From: Arachis hypogaea
Lineage: Eukaryota; Streptophyta; Magnoliopsida; Fabales; Fabaceae
DNA length: 64,000 nucleotides
NCBI RefSeq assembly: GCF_003086295.3
Contig: NC_092054.1
Coordinates: 39,501,294 to 39,565,293, forward strand
Direction of reading: 5' to 3'
Of the stretch, positions 11,590-23,486 are shown piece by piece (the stretch's first letter is position 1; each line of letters begins with the position of its first letter). The notes beneath the pieces were generated by a model. The model was not told the DNA's origin. It did no database searches and was given only the letters and a program-made list of their open reading frames with translations. A program made the translations under genes and the position numbers.

Positions 11590-12371
11590 GTTGGTGATGA
11601 ATCAGAAATTAAAATTTCAGATGATTTATTGATTACAACTACTGATGACCCTCTCTTTCATTTAGTAGACTTTGCATATCCAAATTTGTTGCAAAACATA
11701 TCAGATTATAGATATTTTTAGAGTAGGGCAATTTTTGCACCCACGCTTGAGAGTGTCGAGAAGGTAAACAATTTTTTCTTGACAATATTTCCAGGGATGG
11801 GAAAGGAGTATTTGAGTTCTGACACAACATGCAAGCTGATGAGAATGAAGATGTACAACAAGAGTGGTTCACACTAGAGTTTCTAAATGACATCAAATAT
11901 TCGGGACTACTCAATCACAAGTTGATTTTGAAGCCAAGAATCGCTGTAATGCTACTGTGAAACATAGACTAGAGTTCAGGTTTATGCAACGGAACAAGAT
12001 TAATAGTTAACGAACTTGGCAGCAATGAAATTGGAGCGACTGTAGTGATCGGTAGAAATATTGGAGATAAAGTGTATATTCCAAGAATGAACTTGATCCC
12101 TTCAGATTCAGGGTTGCCATTTATGTTCCAATGGAGGCAATTTCCATTAACAGTATATTTTGCAATGACCATTAATAAGAGTCAGGGTCAATCATTATTA
12201 CATGTAGGACTTTACTTGCCAAAATCAGTGTTCACCCATGGACAACTTTATGTTGCTTTGTCAAGAGTTAAGAGTCGTAGTGGCCTCAAGGTTTTAATTC
12301 TAGACAAAGACGGCAATCTAAACTCATCAACAACAAATGTCGTATTCAAAGAAGTTTTTAATAATATTTAG
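11590..12371 (+). pseudogene. PIF1-type helicase C-terminus of a Helitron Rep-Hel protein
   Basis: ATP-dependent DNA helicase portion of the Helitron replication protein. The first part (11590-11720) reads VGDESEIKISDDLLI and DPLFHLVDFAYPNLL. After a stop come RAIFAPTLESV, a frame change near 11830, then the open stretch 12045-12371 with the late helicase motifs FAMTINKSQGQS (the motif V region) and QLYVALSRVKSRSGLKVLI (motif VI, with the conserved SR). At 108 residues the last open piece is a small fraction of the roughly 1,400-residue full protein. It has at least one stop and one frameshift and is not functional. Confidence 0.85.
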
Positions 12372-12837
12372 GTAAGAATAATATTATTTTCATTTTAATA
12401 GCATGTTATGATTTACACTTTTGTATAAATATTTACTGTAGATATAACTAATTTATCTATATAACTCTATTTTCAGATTTGAGATGAAATGTGTAACAAG
12501 GAGCACAACATCATATGCCAATTGCTTTTCTAATGAAGTTAGTAAGATACTAGGTCGTCGATAAATTTTTATTAGCCTTTTGATATAAAATTTAGTGTAA
12601 AATTGACATGTTATTATTACAGTTATATATGTTCTTATTTTTTTCATATCTCCCTCCTTATGGTTCAAGAATATTATAGACTTTAAACTCTTCTATTTAC
12701 TTTTTACTTTGAATAAAGATAAAACAGTATATTCAGTACGTTTATTATATAATGACAATGATCGTGTTCTACTAAACTAAAAAAATTTATAATTATAAAA
12801 TATTATTTTTAATTTAACATGTCAAATTTAAATATAA
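12372..12837. other. 3' untranslated part of the Helitron
   Basis: AT-rich sequence between the helicase stop and the proposed 3' end. Nothing else recognised. Confidence 0.5.
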
Positions 12838-12866
12838 GCCTGTGTATCACACAAATTTAACACTAG
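12838..12866 (+). repeat. Probable Helitron 3' terminus (decayed hairpin plus CTAG)
   Basis: GCCTGTGTATCACACAAA is followed after a few bases by CTAG at 12863-12866 and then T. Many plant Helitrons end in a GC-rich hairpin of the form CCCGTGC...GCACGGG shortly before CTRR and insert before T. Here GTGT and ACAC can still pair, and the remaining differences from a GC-rich hairpin are C-to-T and G-to-A changes. The call depends on this resemblance. Confidence 0.6.
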
Positions 12867-13441
12867 TATTATATATTTATATAACAATTAAGTGCTAATT
12901 TCCATTCACCAAAAGTTTTTTCTTTAAAATTCAGTATTGCTGGTATTTGTACTTCATCTTACTTTTAATTTATTTTATTTTACTTATTTTTGTTTTGATT
13001 ATTACAATAATTTTATCATTTACTTTACTTTCTTTTAAGTCTTTTTAAATTTATTTTTTCTTTGTTGATACAGTTGTAGTAATAGTATTAATTTAATATT
13101 TTTTATTAGATTTTTCTCTTCATATTAAAATTATTGGTTAAATTAAAATTTATATATAATTTAATTAAATTTAAGTTATTTAAAATATTTTTTAGTGTAT
13201 TATAATTTTATATATTTATTTAATTATTGTTAAGTCAAACGATTTGATCAGTGATCCACCGATTGAATCACTGATCCAGTGACCCAATAACTTGACTGGA
13301 TTAATTACTGATTTGATTTTAATAACTATGAGCAAATGGGTCGAAATTTGTTGGGTGAGTTCGCATAACTCATCAAATAAGATAGATCGAACGAGAAATT
13401 TGCATGACAAAAAAAATTAGAAATTTGAAACCGTTATAATC
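12867..13441. other. AT-rich noncoding stretch
   Basis: No gene. At 13220-13320 there are several GATTGAATCACTGATCC-like words that may be part of an old MITE (similar words recur at about 14230-14350), but I could not define its ends. Confidence 0.4.
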
Positions 13442-13615
13442 AAGTTGGGTTGGTCTAGTGGTTAGTTCACTAGTCCGTTTAAGCAAGTGTTGGGGTTCGA
13501 ATTTCGCCTTGTGTATGCAGCAATCTATTAGCCAGTAGCAAATTTTTAAATAGAGCTCACTGCGGTAGATTAGTCCTTAGCTTGCCGGACTGAGAGATAC
13601 CGTGAATAAAAAAAG
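13442..13615 (+). mobile_element. tRNA-derived SINE
   Basis: About 170 bp. An RNA polymerase III A box TGGTCTAGTGG (13451-13461, a full match to TRGYNNARNNG) is followed 43 bp later by a B box GGTTCGAATTT (13494-13504, degenerate at its last bases). The element then has a non-tRNA body and ends in GTGAATAAAAAAAG. This is the layout of plant tRNA-SINEs. It is not a tRNA gene: there is no acceptor stem and the body is too long. No target duplication was verified. Confidence 0.7.
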
Positions 13616-14388
13616 AAGTCTGCCTAATCCACAAATATTGGCGGGACGAGCTTGCTCAGCAGGCTTTTGGCTTTTAAAATGATAATTGAATTTGGAATAT
13701 TACTTTTGTGCTTGTATTTGGAATGTTTGTTCATTTTATTTAAGTTATAATTTGGATTATGTTTGATTGATTAGAAACTTGTACAATGTTTAACTATATA
13801 TTCGGATAATATTTATTTTACTTTGAACAATGTTACTTTTATTATTTTGATTTAAAATACTTGGTTAATGATGATGTTTATTAGATATTTAGAATTATAA
13901 AGACTTTAGTGTTTATGAATTTAGAAATTATAATTTTTTTGTCTTTAAAAATTATAAATTTGTTAAAATATTTGTGAAATTATATATTTTTTAATATTTA
14001 ATAAATTTAATAAATTTTTTTTAAAAAAAGAGAGAATTGGCGACCCGTCAATCCACCGTTAGGCGGGACGGGGTAGAAATTTGGGACTGCCTCAATAGAT
14101 AGGGTAAGGCAGGCTAATCAGCCAAAATGATGGCCTTTTGAGGGCGGGTTATAAACAATGTCATTTAAGCTTTTATTAAAAAAATGTAAGAAAAAAATTT
14201 AAAAAAAAAAGTACAAACCATTTGAGCTTAACCTCGACTAGTTCAATCGGTGTGCCAACTTTCCACTAATTCTAGCAATTTCTTGATCGATTCAATATAA
14301 ATTTATTTTCATAAGTGTTAGATTGATTAGAAGATCGATTTTCAGTTAACTCAATCAAACTAATTGATCTTTCAAACTATATAAGAAG
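13616..14388. other. Noncoding stretch with unassigned repeat remnants
   Basis: No protein. Two C/G-richer patches (about 13620-13675 and 14035-14150, GGCGGGAC-type words) stand out from the A/T background and may be remains of one older repeat split by AT-rich sequence. Confidence 0.4.
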
Positions 14389-15017
14389 TAGGGGTAAAAT
14401 TAGGCCGAACTACTTGATGGGGACTTGTGGCTAGACTCATTTTAGACTCGTCTCAACTCATTATTAAATAGGCCTGGTTTGAACTTTTTGAAAAACTTAT
14501 TAATTAAAAAAGCTAGGTCATAGGCTTAAAAAAAAGCCTAAGGAGCTCATTGGACTGGCTCGTCAAAATATTTTTTTATAAAAATGAATTATTCTTAGTT
14601 TAGGCTTTCAACTATTTGCTCATATAAAACAAAATAAAAAAGAATCAATAGTTAGGATTAGTTAACTTTTGTAACTTTTTTTTAAAAGAAACTGTTTATG
14701 ATTATGGACGATAAATATGATCATGATATGTCACTAACGATTAATATATAAATAAATTTTTACAAATTATAAATTATAAATTCTAAACTGCATTTAATGT
14801 CAATTTAGATTTTTTAAATTTATTATTTTGAGTTATAATTAATGAAATAGACTTTTTAAATAGACTCATAAACTTGTCAAGCTTTTAAACAGGTCAAATT
14901 TGAGCATTAAAAAAGTCTATAAAAAATAACAGGTCTAGATTTAAAATATTTATTTGTAACATAAGCCAAACTTGTTTAAGTCGAAACTCGAGTCAGCTTA
15001 ACCTTTTTCTACCCCTA
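14389..15017. mobile_element. hAT-like MITE, about 629 bp
   Basis: Starts TAGGGGTAAAATTAGGCC and ends CTTTTTCTACCCCTA, imperfect inverted repeats of about 12 bp with the TAGGGGT end common in plant hAT MITEs. It contains no coding sequence. The flanking 8-mers (ATAAGAAG and TCAAAAAG) share five of eight bases, a possible decayed target duplication. Confidence 0.6.
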
Positions 15018-15821
15018 TCAAAAAGAAAAAGTGAAAAATAACTTGTGGTTGGAGTTGTGATCCGCAACATTACTTGCTTTAGCCAAGTCTCAAATCGGAT
15101 TTATTTATTATAAAGTAAAAATTTATGTTATAAAGCAAAGATTTTTACCATTAAATCTAAGACCTTCGTGCTAATTAAAGTTGGTTTGTCTATTTTGTTA
15201 TTTACTTTTAGGATATGAAATTATATTGTTTTAGTGTATAAGTCTGTTTTGTTAAAAAAAATCCAAGAATATTTTGAGTTTCAACTAACGAGTTTTTAAA
15301 ACAAATTTTACATGAAATTAGCAATTATTTCTCTTAATTAAATGGTAAAAATGACCATTTTACTTTTTTTTTCTACTGAACTGACTAGAACGATCCAATT
15401 TTTAGAATAATACAAGTTTAAAACACGTGCAATATACAGATAGCATCCATCTACATACGAATATATTTAGTATTATTTATAGGTAATACGCGATTAAAAA
15501 ATGATAAAAAAATATGAGATATTAAAAATTTGTATGATGTATAGTTAATTCTAATTAAAAAATAATGTAAAAATTGACACTACAAATTTATATCAAAATC
15601 AAACTTTTAAAAAATATCAACGCAAAAAGTAAAAGAAATAGCAAAAGCATCACAACAATCAGGTGCAATAATTTAATCTATAAAATTTATCTATAAACAA
15701 TATTTAATGTATGAAACTATGGGGTCAAATAGTTATATTATTTTAGTACTAAAAATTATATTTTTTTTTTGTGACTACTAAAAATTATATTTAAATGTAG
15801 GTTAAATATGATTATTGTGTT
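15018..15821. other. AT-rich noncoding stretch left of the copia element
   Basis: No coding potential and no recognisable repeat ends. Confidence 0.5.
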
Positions 15822-16184
15822 TGTGACTGAGGAATATTCTAGTATGAAAAATATCATGATAAAATAATGATGAGCTGAGGTGTACAAAAATTTGTTAGAA
15901 TTTTATTAGAATATGTAGTTGGTATATTTCTTTCGTAAAGGTGTAATAACTAATAAGTGTTACTCTGAGCGCATATATATTATGCACATATAATAGAATA
16001 AAGTGAAATTTTCACCACTATATTCCTCTCTTTTTTCTGAACTTTGCCTATTTATACGTAGTTTACTTTACTCACCATTATATTTTGCTAAAGAACAGAA
16101 TTTTTTCATAATGCGGTCAGCGTGGAAGGTAGCAAAAAAAGTGAATTATTCACCACGTATGAGGCATACTTCTGCGTAAAGTTC
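15822..16184 (+). repeat. 5' LTR of the copia element
   Basis: Begins TGTGACTGAGG. The end is placed just before a degenerate primer-binding site (TGAGATAAGAGC at 16186-16197, 9 of 12 matches to the initiator-Met PBS TGGTATCAGAGC). The exact 3' edge is uncertain because no clear CA end is visible. Confidence 0.65.
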
Positions 16185-16197
16185 GTGAGATAAGAGC

Positions 16198-17210
16198 TTG
16201 TCAATTCGTTCATCTACGACGACTGAGAATGAAGGAGTGACAAATCCAGAACATCAAATTTTTACCGCTGCTGATTTTCAAAAATTTGTTAAGATGATGG
16301 CTCAATTCTCCAAGCGACCACTACAAAACCAAGCTCACAAGATCCATCAAGCTGCTTTTACCTACATCCCAGTAAAACTCCAGAACTCTCATTCACAAGT
16401 CACAACTACTTCATTAACAACCCTAAATTATCACAGTTGGTTCAAATCCATTTGGATTTTCTTGAAGTCAAAGAATAAAATTAAATTTGTAGATGGCACT
16501 CTCTTAAAACCCAATAAAGATGATGACACTTATGAAGCATGGGATCGATCTAATTTCTTTGTCTTGTCATGGTTGCATGGCTTACTGAATTCTGAAATTC
16601 TGCAAAGCATTTTTTGGTGTGGCATATGAGCTTTGGAAGGACCTAAAGCACAGGTTCTATGAGAAAGATTTATTTTAAATTGCCGAGCTGAAAGAAGATT
16701 TGTTCACCACAAAGTAAGATGAGTTGTCCACCACCTTTTATTATAAAAAATTGAAAGCTATTTGGGAAGAATTAGATGAATTTCGACCTATACCCACTTG
16801 TCTTTGTGAAAGCACTTGTAGTTGTGGTTTGGATATAATGCACCAGTATAGACATCAGTCATATGTGATTCGATTCAGAGGTCTTAATGACTAATATGTA
16901 AATGTACACTCTCAAATAATACTCGTGAAGTCTTCCAAATGTTACAATAACTTTTTCTCTTCTTCTCCAACAAGAAAGACAACAAGTGCACAATATTGAG
17001 CCTAATTCTAAGGCATTAGTAAATTCTGCTGCCATTAATATTTTTGAAATAAAACCAAATGGTCAATGAAATTGTGAATTTTGAGCCACACCCTCTAATA
17101 TTCATGGTTGAGGAAAGAAGCGTAGTGTGCGTGGAAGAGGTAACGAAAGAGGTGCATTTTGACTATGTTCATACTGTGACAAAATAGGACATTTGGTAGA
17201 CACTTGATAC
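16198..17210 (+). pseudogene. copia gag (capsid and zinc knuckle), broken
   Basis: The open part 16198-16629 shows the copia gag signature NYHSWFKSIWIFLKSKNK, then FVDGTLLKP and YEAWDRSNFFVLSWL. It then loses its frame. A CX2CX4H zinc knuckle (CSYCDKIGHLVD, from 17166) follows, with its last Cys position replaced by a stop codon. Gag would form the particle and bind element RNA. There is no ATG at the start of the open part. Confidence 0.8.
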
Positions 17211-17510
17211 CATACACATGACTTTGCACCACACATGCAAAAAAATCAAGTTAAGGCAGTGAATCGCATTATGACTTCTATTAATATTATCAATGCGATA
17301 GAGAATGAAGAAGTCAGCATCACTCCTCCTAAAAAGGATGAGAACATCAATTTAGATAGCTTGTTTTCACCTAAGCAAAAGAAAGCATTAATAGCACTCT
17401 TTTAATAACATCAAGAATTTTTTAATAATGAAAATTTGACAACAATTCACGTACCATCAATAGATATATATCATATCCTTTTTTTTTCACTCATGTTTTA
17501 AGTTCACATG

Positions 17511-18790
17511 ATTAAATTTTAGACACAGGAGCCACTTCCCATATTTCTTTTACTCTCAAACATTTTTAGTCAATTAAATATATCAATCCAGTCTTATGTC
17601 AAATAGTTTCAAAATTGTTATAACCATATGTAGAATAGTTTTTTTTTTTCCAGAAAATTTCTACTTGACTGAAGTTCTATATGTATCTACGTTTAAATGC
17701 AATCTAATTTCAGTTTCAAAAGCAACTAATGTACTATCTTACTGATTTATGTTCAATGCTCATGACTGTGAACTATAGATGTGGCTTATCTCAAAGATGA
17801 TTGGAGTTACTAATTAGAAAGGGAATTGTATACAATGAAATTCCAAGCTATAGTGGGTGCTACCATAACTGCATCTGCAAAAGAAAAATCAGAAAAATCA
17901 TATATATACTTCACAAAGTATTTTTTGGCATCCTAAATTAGGATATATTTTTCATTTTATAGATTTTAACAATTACAAAAAACTCATCCATTCATTACAT
18001 ATCCTAAGAATGATATACCATGTGATTCATGTCATTTGGCTAAACAAGAAAGATTACCTTTTTCAATCACTTTTAGTAAATCTAAATCTTTGTTTTATTT
18101 GATCCGTGTTAATATTTGGGATCCCATTTTTAGTCTAACTACTTCCGTCAATAAATATTTTCTCACTACTATTAAAGATAAAAGTATATTCATTTGATTA
18201 TTTTTCATGAAAAATAAATTTAAAATCAGTAATTTGTTTAAAAATTTTATTCAAATGATTCATACACAAAGGGGTCATAGTTAAAGTTGTAAGATCTAAC
18301 AATGGACCAAAATTCTTGATGAAATCTTTCTACAAAAAAATTAATTTTGCATCAAACAAGTTGTCCTAAATGATCAGCACAGCAAAATAGTAGGATAGAA
18401 AGAAAATATTAAGCTATCTGGCAAGAGCGCTTCTCTTCACTGCTAACATACCAAACTACTTTTGACACTATACAATGACACAAGCTATTTATATTATTAA
18501 TAGAGTATCTCCTGTCACAATTAATAATTTTAATCTATTAAATTCTCAACAATTCAATTCCAAATTTAAGTTATTTAAAAGACTTCGCATGCTTGGCTTT
18601 TGCTTTTACTTTACAAGCACATACAAAGAAATTAGATCATATATAAAAAAGTGTATTTTTCTTGGATATAAAAGTGGTACAAAAGAATATATTTTACTTA
18701 GACATTTAAACTAGAAAAATATTTATATCAAGAAATGTTATTTTTTATGAAAGTTACTTCTCTTTTCATAAGGATACATCACAAATTAGT
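17511..18790 (+). pseudogene. copia protease and integrase remnants
   Basis: The protease active-site triplet appears as LDTGATSHIS (Asp at 17522). Integrase is represented by scattered pieces, the clearest at 18475-18714: MTQAIYIINRVSP, then KCIFLGYKSGTKEY, which is the usual end of the copia integrase module. The catalytic core is too shifted to read through. Confidence 0.75.
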
Positions 18791-19379
18791 TAATCTCAAA
18801 GCAAAAGTAAAAGCTCTGAAACGAATATTCAACATGGAATAAAAATGTTAATTAATCTATTTGATGATTTTACTTTAAACAATGGCTTCAATCCAAATGT
18901 TATTGGTGATAAAATTTTTACTAACCTGATTTTTTCACTAAATACTAATTTAGGAACAAATTATAATTCTTCTACATCTAACATGCTACCTTATTCATAG
19001 GAGACAAGACATAAATGATACATCAAACACCGATTTACAAAAAAATATTATAAATTCGTCATCTTCTTCTCATAATATACATTTATGTCTACCATCTCAA
19101 AACTTACATCCATCTCATATCACACAGTAACAAAACACTAATTTGAGAAAATCTTATAGAGAAAGAAAACAACCAACTTTTTTAAAAGAGTATCATTATA
19201 TGCAACTCACAGTTTCTACTCATTAAGCTTCATCATCTTCCTACATCAAGCACCCAATATTCAAGTATGTGTCCTATGACATACTATTAGCATGACATAA
19301 GGCATTTTCAATTGTTATCTCCTTTATCATAGAATCAAAAAATTATGAAGAAGCTATTCTTCATGACTGATGGAAAAAT

Positions 19380-20790
19380 GCTATTAGAAAATAATTGAAA
19401 GCTTTAGAGAAAAATAAGACATGGAGATTGACTCCTCTACCTATTGGGAAGAAGACTATCAACTATCAATGGGTACTCAGAACAAAATTCTAAATAAATG
19501 GTGAAGTCAAAAGACACAAAGCAAGGCTAGTTGCAAGAAGTTTTACCCAAATAATTAGTTTTGACTACTTTGATATTTTTAGTTCAATGATAAAACTCAT
19601 TATATTGAGGATGCTATTAGCCATTGCAGCAATGAAAAATTGATATGTGTACCAGATAGACATAAATTTAACTTTCTTGCATGGTGATTTATTTAAGAAA
19701 GTTTATATGAAGCCTCCTTTTGGATTACAAACTTCAAATAGTTTGGTTTGCAAGTTGAAAAGATCTTTATATGGCTTGAAACAAGCCAGCAAAAAATGGT
19801 ACCAAAAACTATGCTGTATTTTTATATAAATTAGTTACACTCAATCTAAATTAAATTAGATAGTTACTTATTTACTAAAAATCTGATGCAGATTTTACAT
19901 GTATTTTGGTTTATGTTGATAATCTTGTGCTGAGTGACAATGATTGGACTGAAATTGTGAGAATTAAAAGATTTTTTGATGATAGGTTTAAAATTAAAGA
20001 CCTTGGTGATTTGAAATTATTTCTTAGACTTGAAATTGTTAGAAGTAAGCAAGGCATATCTATGTACCAAAAAAAATGCTTTGGATCTTCTTGATGAATT
20101 CGAGTTAATCAATGCAAAGCTAATAGCTACACCAATTGACTATACAATGCAGCTTTCCAGGAATCAAGGATCCCTCTTGATGATGTGAGACCTTACAGAG
20201 GATTGATAGGTCGTTTAGTCTGTCTAACAAATACCCATTCAAATATATGTCTTGCAGCGATTAAACTAAGTCAATTTCTAAATTATGCTTCCACTAAGAG
20301 TTTTCAAGCTGCCCTCCATATCCTTTGATATCTTAAAGAAGTTCTAGCAAAAAACATGTTGCTTTCTACTTTAAATGATCTCACATTTACTGCTTTTTCT
20401 TATTCTGATTGGGGATGATGTTCTGACACTTGCCGTTTTGTCTTAGGTTTTTGTTTCTTTCTTGGCAAGTCATTGATATGCTAGCGTAGTAAAAACTAAC
20501 ACAGTCGCACGTTTCTCAGCTGAAACTGAGTATAGATCAATGACACTTGCTACTTGTGAAGGAGTTTGGCTCTCCTATCTATTACAAGACTTCAAGCTAT
20601 CACTCCAATGTCTAATTACATTCTATTGTGATAATCAATTAGCCTTGCATATTGCCACGAACCCAGTCTTTCATGAACGAACCAAAAATATCAAAATTGA
20701 TTGTCATACTGTGCGTGATAAAGTCCTATAAGGAGTATTAAAACTTCTTCCAATTTTTTCGACCAATCAAGTAATCGATATTTTTACAAA
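19380..20790 (+). pseudogene. copia reverse transcriptase and RNase H remnants
   Basis: RT landmarks in order: KTWRLTPLP (about 19410), RHKARLVAR (about 19510), IDINLTFLHGDLFKKVYM (19647 on), LYGLKQASKKWY, then the catalytic box as YVDN (19909) instead of YVDD. RNase H ends with CDNQLALHIATNPVFHERTK (about 20627). The second catalytic Asp has become Asn, and there are several stops and frameshifts. Lysine-rich, AT-biased codons fit long decay. Confidence 0.85.
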
Positions 20791-20862
20791 ATCTCTAACT
20801 CTTGCTCTTTTTTCTTCTTGCACTTTTAAAATAGGAATGATTAATTTTCATGCTCCCAAACT

Positions 20863-20870
20863 AGAGGGGG
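20863..20870 (+). other. Polypurine tract of the copia element
   Basis: AGAGGGGG directly before the TGTGACT start of the 3' LTR, the second-strand priming site. Confidence 0.7.
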
Positions 20871-20964
20871 TGTGACTAAGGAATATTCTAGTGTGAGAAA
20901 ATATCATGATAAAATGATGATGAGCTGAAGTGTATAAATATACGAACATTTGTTAGGATTTTAT
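20871..20964 (+). repeat. Truncated 3' LTR of the copia element
   Basis: The first 94 bases match the 5' LTR at about 85-90 percent, then stop at TTTTATTA, where the sequence switches to ACTCTGGTAC, part of the neighbouring gypsy LTR. The two sources share the bases ATTA at the joint. Confidence 0.85.
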
Positions 20965-22249
20965 TAACTCTGGTACTATTACTCTTCTTGCTTGTGAGTG
21001 ATTTCTTCAATGGCAGGCCGTATGTGATTGACACTGGTTTGAGTAGCTGCCAATACTCTTCTGGATCTGAATCCCAGGTTTAGTGTGGATCCATCTCTAC
21101 TTGAGGGTGAAGTACGTACAGTCCATTCTTCTTTATGATCCTACTCAAAACGCCACAGACAAGGTCGGTTCTTCCGAATCAGAGAACGCTGCATCTTTGG
21201 GTTCTAGCCTCTACCACAGAGACCCTAATCTCCCCAGAAATCGGCTGAACTGATGTCTCGAGAAGTTCCTAACGAAGTCTTGGATTAGCCATCTGAGAGA
21301 TGTTTATTCAAGCTGTTGGTTCGTCATTGTCCGGTGAAAGACGCACTCTGAACCCAAGTAGACGCGGGTGTTTGTTAGGCACGTTCATCTTAATGTGATG
21401 AACAGAGCTAATTTGTTAGATTATCCTATTCACCACGATGAAGTACGAATATACATCTTAGAATTATCAAACACAGATCGAAGAGAAACAGTAGTACTTT
21501 TATTAATTCATAGGACTCAGTAGGGATCCTCCCCTAAACCTAGGAGGTTTAGAAACTCATACTGAGGTGAAAAACAATAGTAAAACGTGTATGATGGTAA
21601 AAATGATGTAAAAGTCTCGAATAACATGAATAAAATCCCTTAAATACTAAACAATGACTAGTAAGGGTAAAATAGTCTTTCTAGTACTAAAATCCGCTTC
21701 TGGGGCCTACTTGGTGAGTGTTTAGGCTAAACTTTGATGAGATTCACGTGCTATGAAGTCTCTTGGGCATGGAATGCCAGCTAGGGGGTCCTCTCTGGGC
21801 GTCTGGACATTGGGCTCTGCTCCTTGGGCGCTGGACGCCAAAAAGAGGCCAGGAAGCTGGCGTTGGATGCCAGTTTTGGACCTTCTAATCCAAAACAATG
21901 TATGAACTATTATATATTGCTGGAAATCTCTGGAAGTCAGCTTTCCATAGCCATTGAAAACACTCCATTTGGACTTCTGTAGCACCAGAAAATTTCTTCC
22001 GAGTGCAAGGAGGTCAAATCTGGACAACATCTGCAGTGCTTTCTCTGTCTCTGGATCAGACTTTTGCTCCAGCTCCTCAAATTCAGTAAGAAAATACCTG
22101 AAATGGTACAAAAATACACAAACTCAAAGTGGAATCCAAAAATGTGAATTTATCACTAAAACCTGTAAAAATTTAATAAAAACTGAATAAAACTTATTAA
22201 AAACTACATGAAAACTAAGCCAAAAAGCGTATAAAATATCCGCTTATCA
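20965..22249 (-). repeat. 3' LTR of element A, truncated
   Basis: On the minus strand it begins TGATAAGCGGATATTTTATACG at 22249 and matches the LTR at 47985-49541, but lacks the last roughly 270 bases of that LTR, ending at the copia joint. GGCGCTGGACGCC-type inverted repeats occur at about 21820-21870. The open frames inside are chance. Confidence 0.85.
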
Positions 22250-23486
22250 CAACACCAAAATTAAAATATTGCTTGTCTCCAAGCAACTAAAAATAAAGTA
22301 GGATGAAAAGAAGAGTAGGATGCAATAAATTTCTGAGTTTCCAATGAAACTCAGTCAATTAGATGAGCAGAACTTAGTAGCTTTTTGTTTCTGAATAGTT
22401 TTGGCATCTCACCATCCATTGAAAATCAGAATGGCTGGCATCTTTAGGAACTTTGAATCCAGATAATATTATTGACTCTCCTAGTTTGGCTCTTTTTTTA
22501 TCCTTGAACACAGCTTTCAGAGTCTTGGCCGTGACCCTAAGCACTCTACTTTCCAGTATTACCACCAGACACATTCATGCCACAAACACTTTAACTGGGT
22601 GAACCTTTTCAGATTGTGATTCAGCTTTGCTAGAGTCCCCAGATAGAGGTGTCCAGAGTTCTTAACCACACTCTTTTTGCTTTGGATCACGACTTTAACC
22701 GCTCAGTCTCAAACTTTTCACTTGACACCTTCACGCCACAAGCACATGGTTAGGGAGTAGAGACAACTTGTTTGAGCCGCTTAGGCTAGGATTTTATTCC
22801 TTTGGGCCCTCTTAACCATTGATGCTCAAAGTCTTGGGCCATTTTTCCCTTGTCTTTTGGTTTAAAGGGTTATTGGCTTTTTCTGCTTTTTTTTCGCATG
22901 CTTTTCTTTTTCTTTTTCTTTTGTAGATGCTTTCTCCTTTTGCTGCTTTTTCTTGCTTCAAGAATCAATTTTTGGATTTTTCAGATCATCAATAATATTT
23001 TTCTTTTTTCTTCATTCTTTCAAGAGCCAACATCATAAAATTCAACTTCAGATATGCACTGTTTATTCATACATTTAGAAAACTAAAGCAATGACACCAC
23101 ATCAAAATAATTTAACTATTCTTTATTGGAAAGCTCAAAAATTTATGCATCTTTATTTCTTCTAAAAAATCTACTATTTTATTCATGTTTAATGATGATA
23201 AGAGGAATAATTTATAGCTAATTGGAAAAATAAAAATTCATTAATTACTACTAATACTTAAGTAATCCTAAAAATTAAAAGACATAAAATAAAAATAAAA
23301 ATAAAGACTTAAATACTACTAGTGATCATGCAACTCTAAATTAAGATGGAAATACTTGAAACAGAAATTAGAATAAGCACAGAGTTGAAACTCAACAACC
23401 TTCATCTTGGGGGATGCTAGTTTCTTCAGGCTGTGGGACGCATGGCTCTTCAATTTGAGGGGCGCATGGTTCTTCAGCTTGAGGGG
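22250..23486 (-). other. 3' internal region of element A (noncoding)
   Basis: Sequence between the A-type LTR and the insertion of element B. It contains T-rich tracts (22850-23010) and no recognisable protein; a small minus-strand frame at 23319-23480 with two near-repeats of LKNHAPLKLK is not supported by anything else. It probably continues the 3' noncoding part of A on the other side of B. Confidence 0.5.

Larger units (their letters stand above)
8112..12866 (+). mobile_element. Decayed Helitron (RPA-like gene, helicase C-terminus, 3' hairpin end)
   Basis: Three Helitron marks lie in order on the plus strand: an RPA-like single-strand-binding protein gene (8112-9912), the C-terminal part of a PIF1-type helicase as found in plant Helitron Rep-Hel proteins (11590-12371), and a hairpin followed by CTAG and T at 12838-12867. 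The Rep HUH domain and most of the helicase are absent, so the element is internally deleted. The 5' limit is set at the first recognisable coding piece and is only a lower bound. Confidence 0.65.
15822..20964 (+). mobile_element. Degenerate Ty1/copia retrotransposon, 3' LTR truncated
   Basis: LTR starts TGTGACTGAGGAATATTC at 15822 and TGTGACTAAGGAATATTC at 20871, with gag, protease, integrase, reverse transcriptase and RNase H pieces in copia order (integrase before RT) between them. The frame is broken by many stops and frameshifts. The 3' LTR breaks off at about 20964, where it joins the LTR of the next element. Confidence 0.9.

Noticed and set aside
13451..13504. A tRNA gene
   Set aside because: A and B boxes are present but no acceptor stem and no cloverleaf; the longer body and A-rich end fit a SINE.
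22850..23038. Phe/Leu-rich plus-strand frame as a membrane protein
   Set aside because: Simple T/C-rich low-complexity sequence in a retroelement 3' region.
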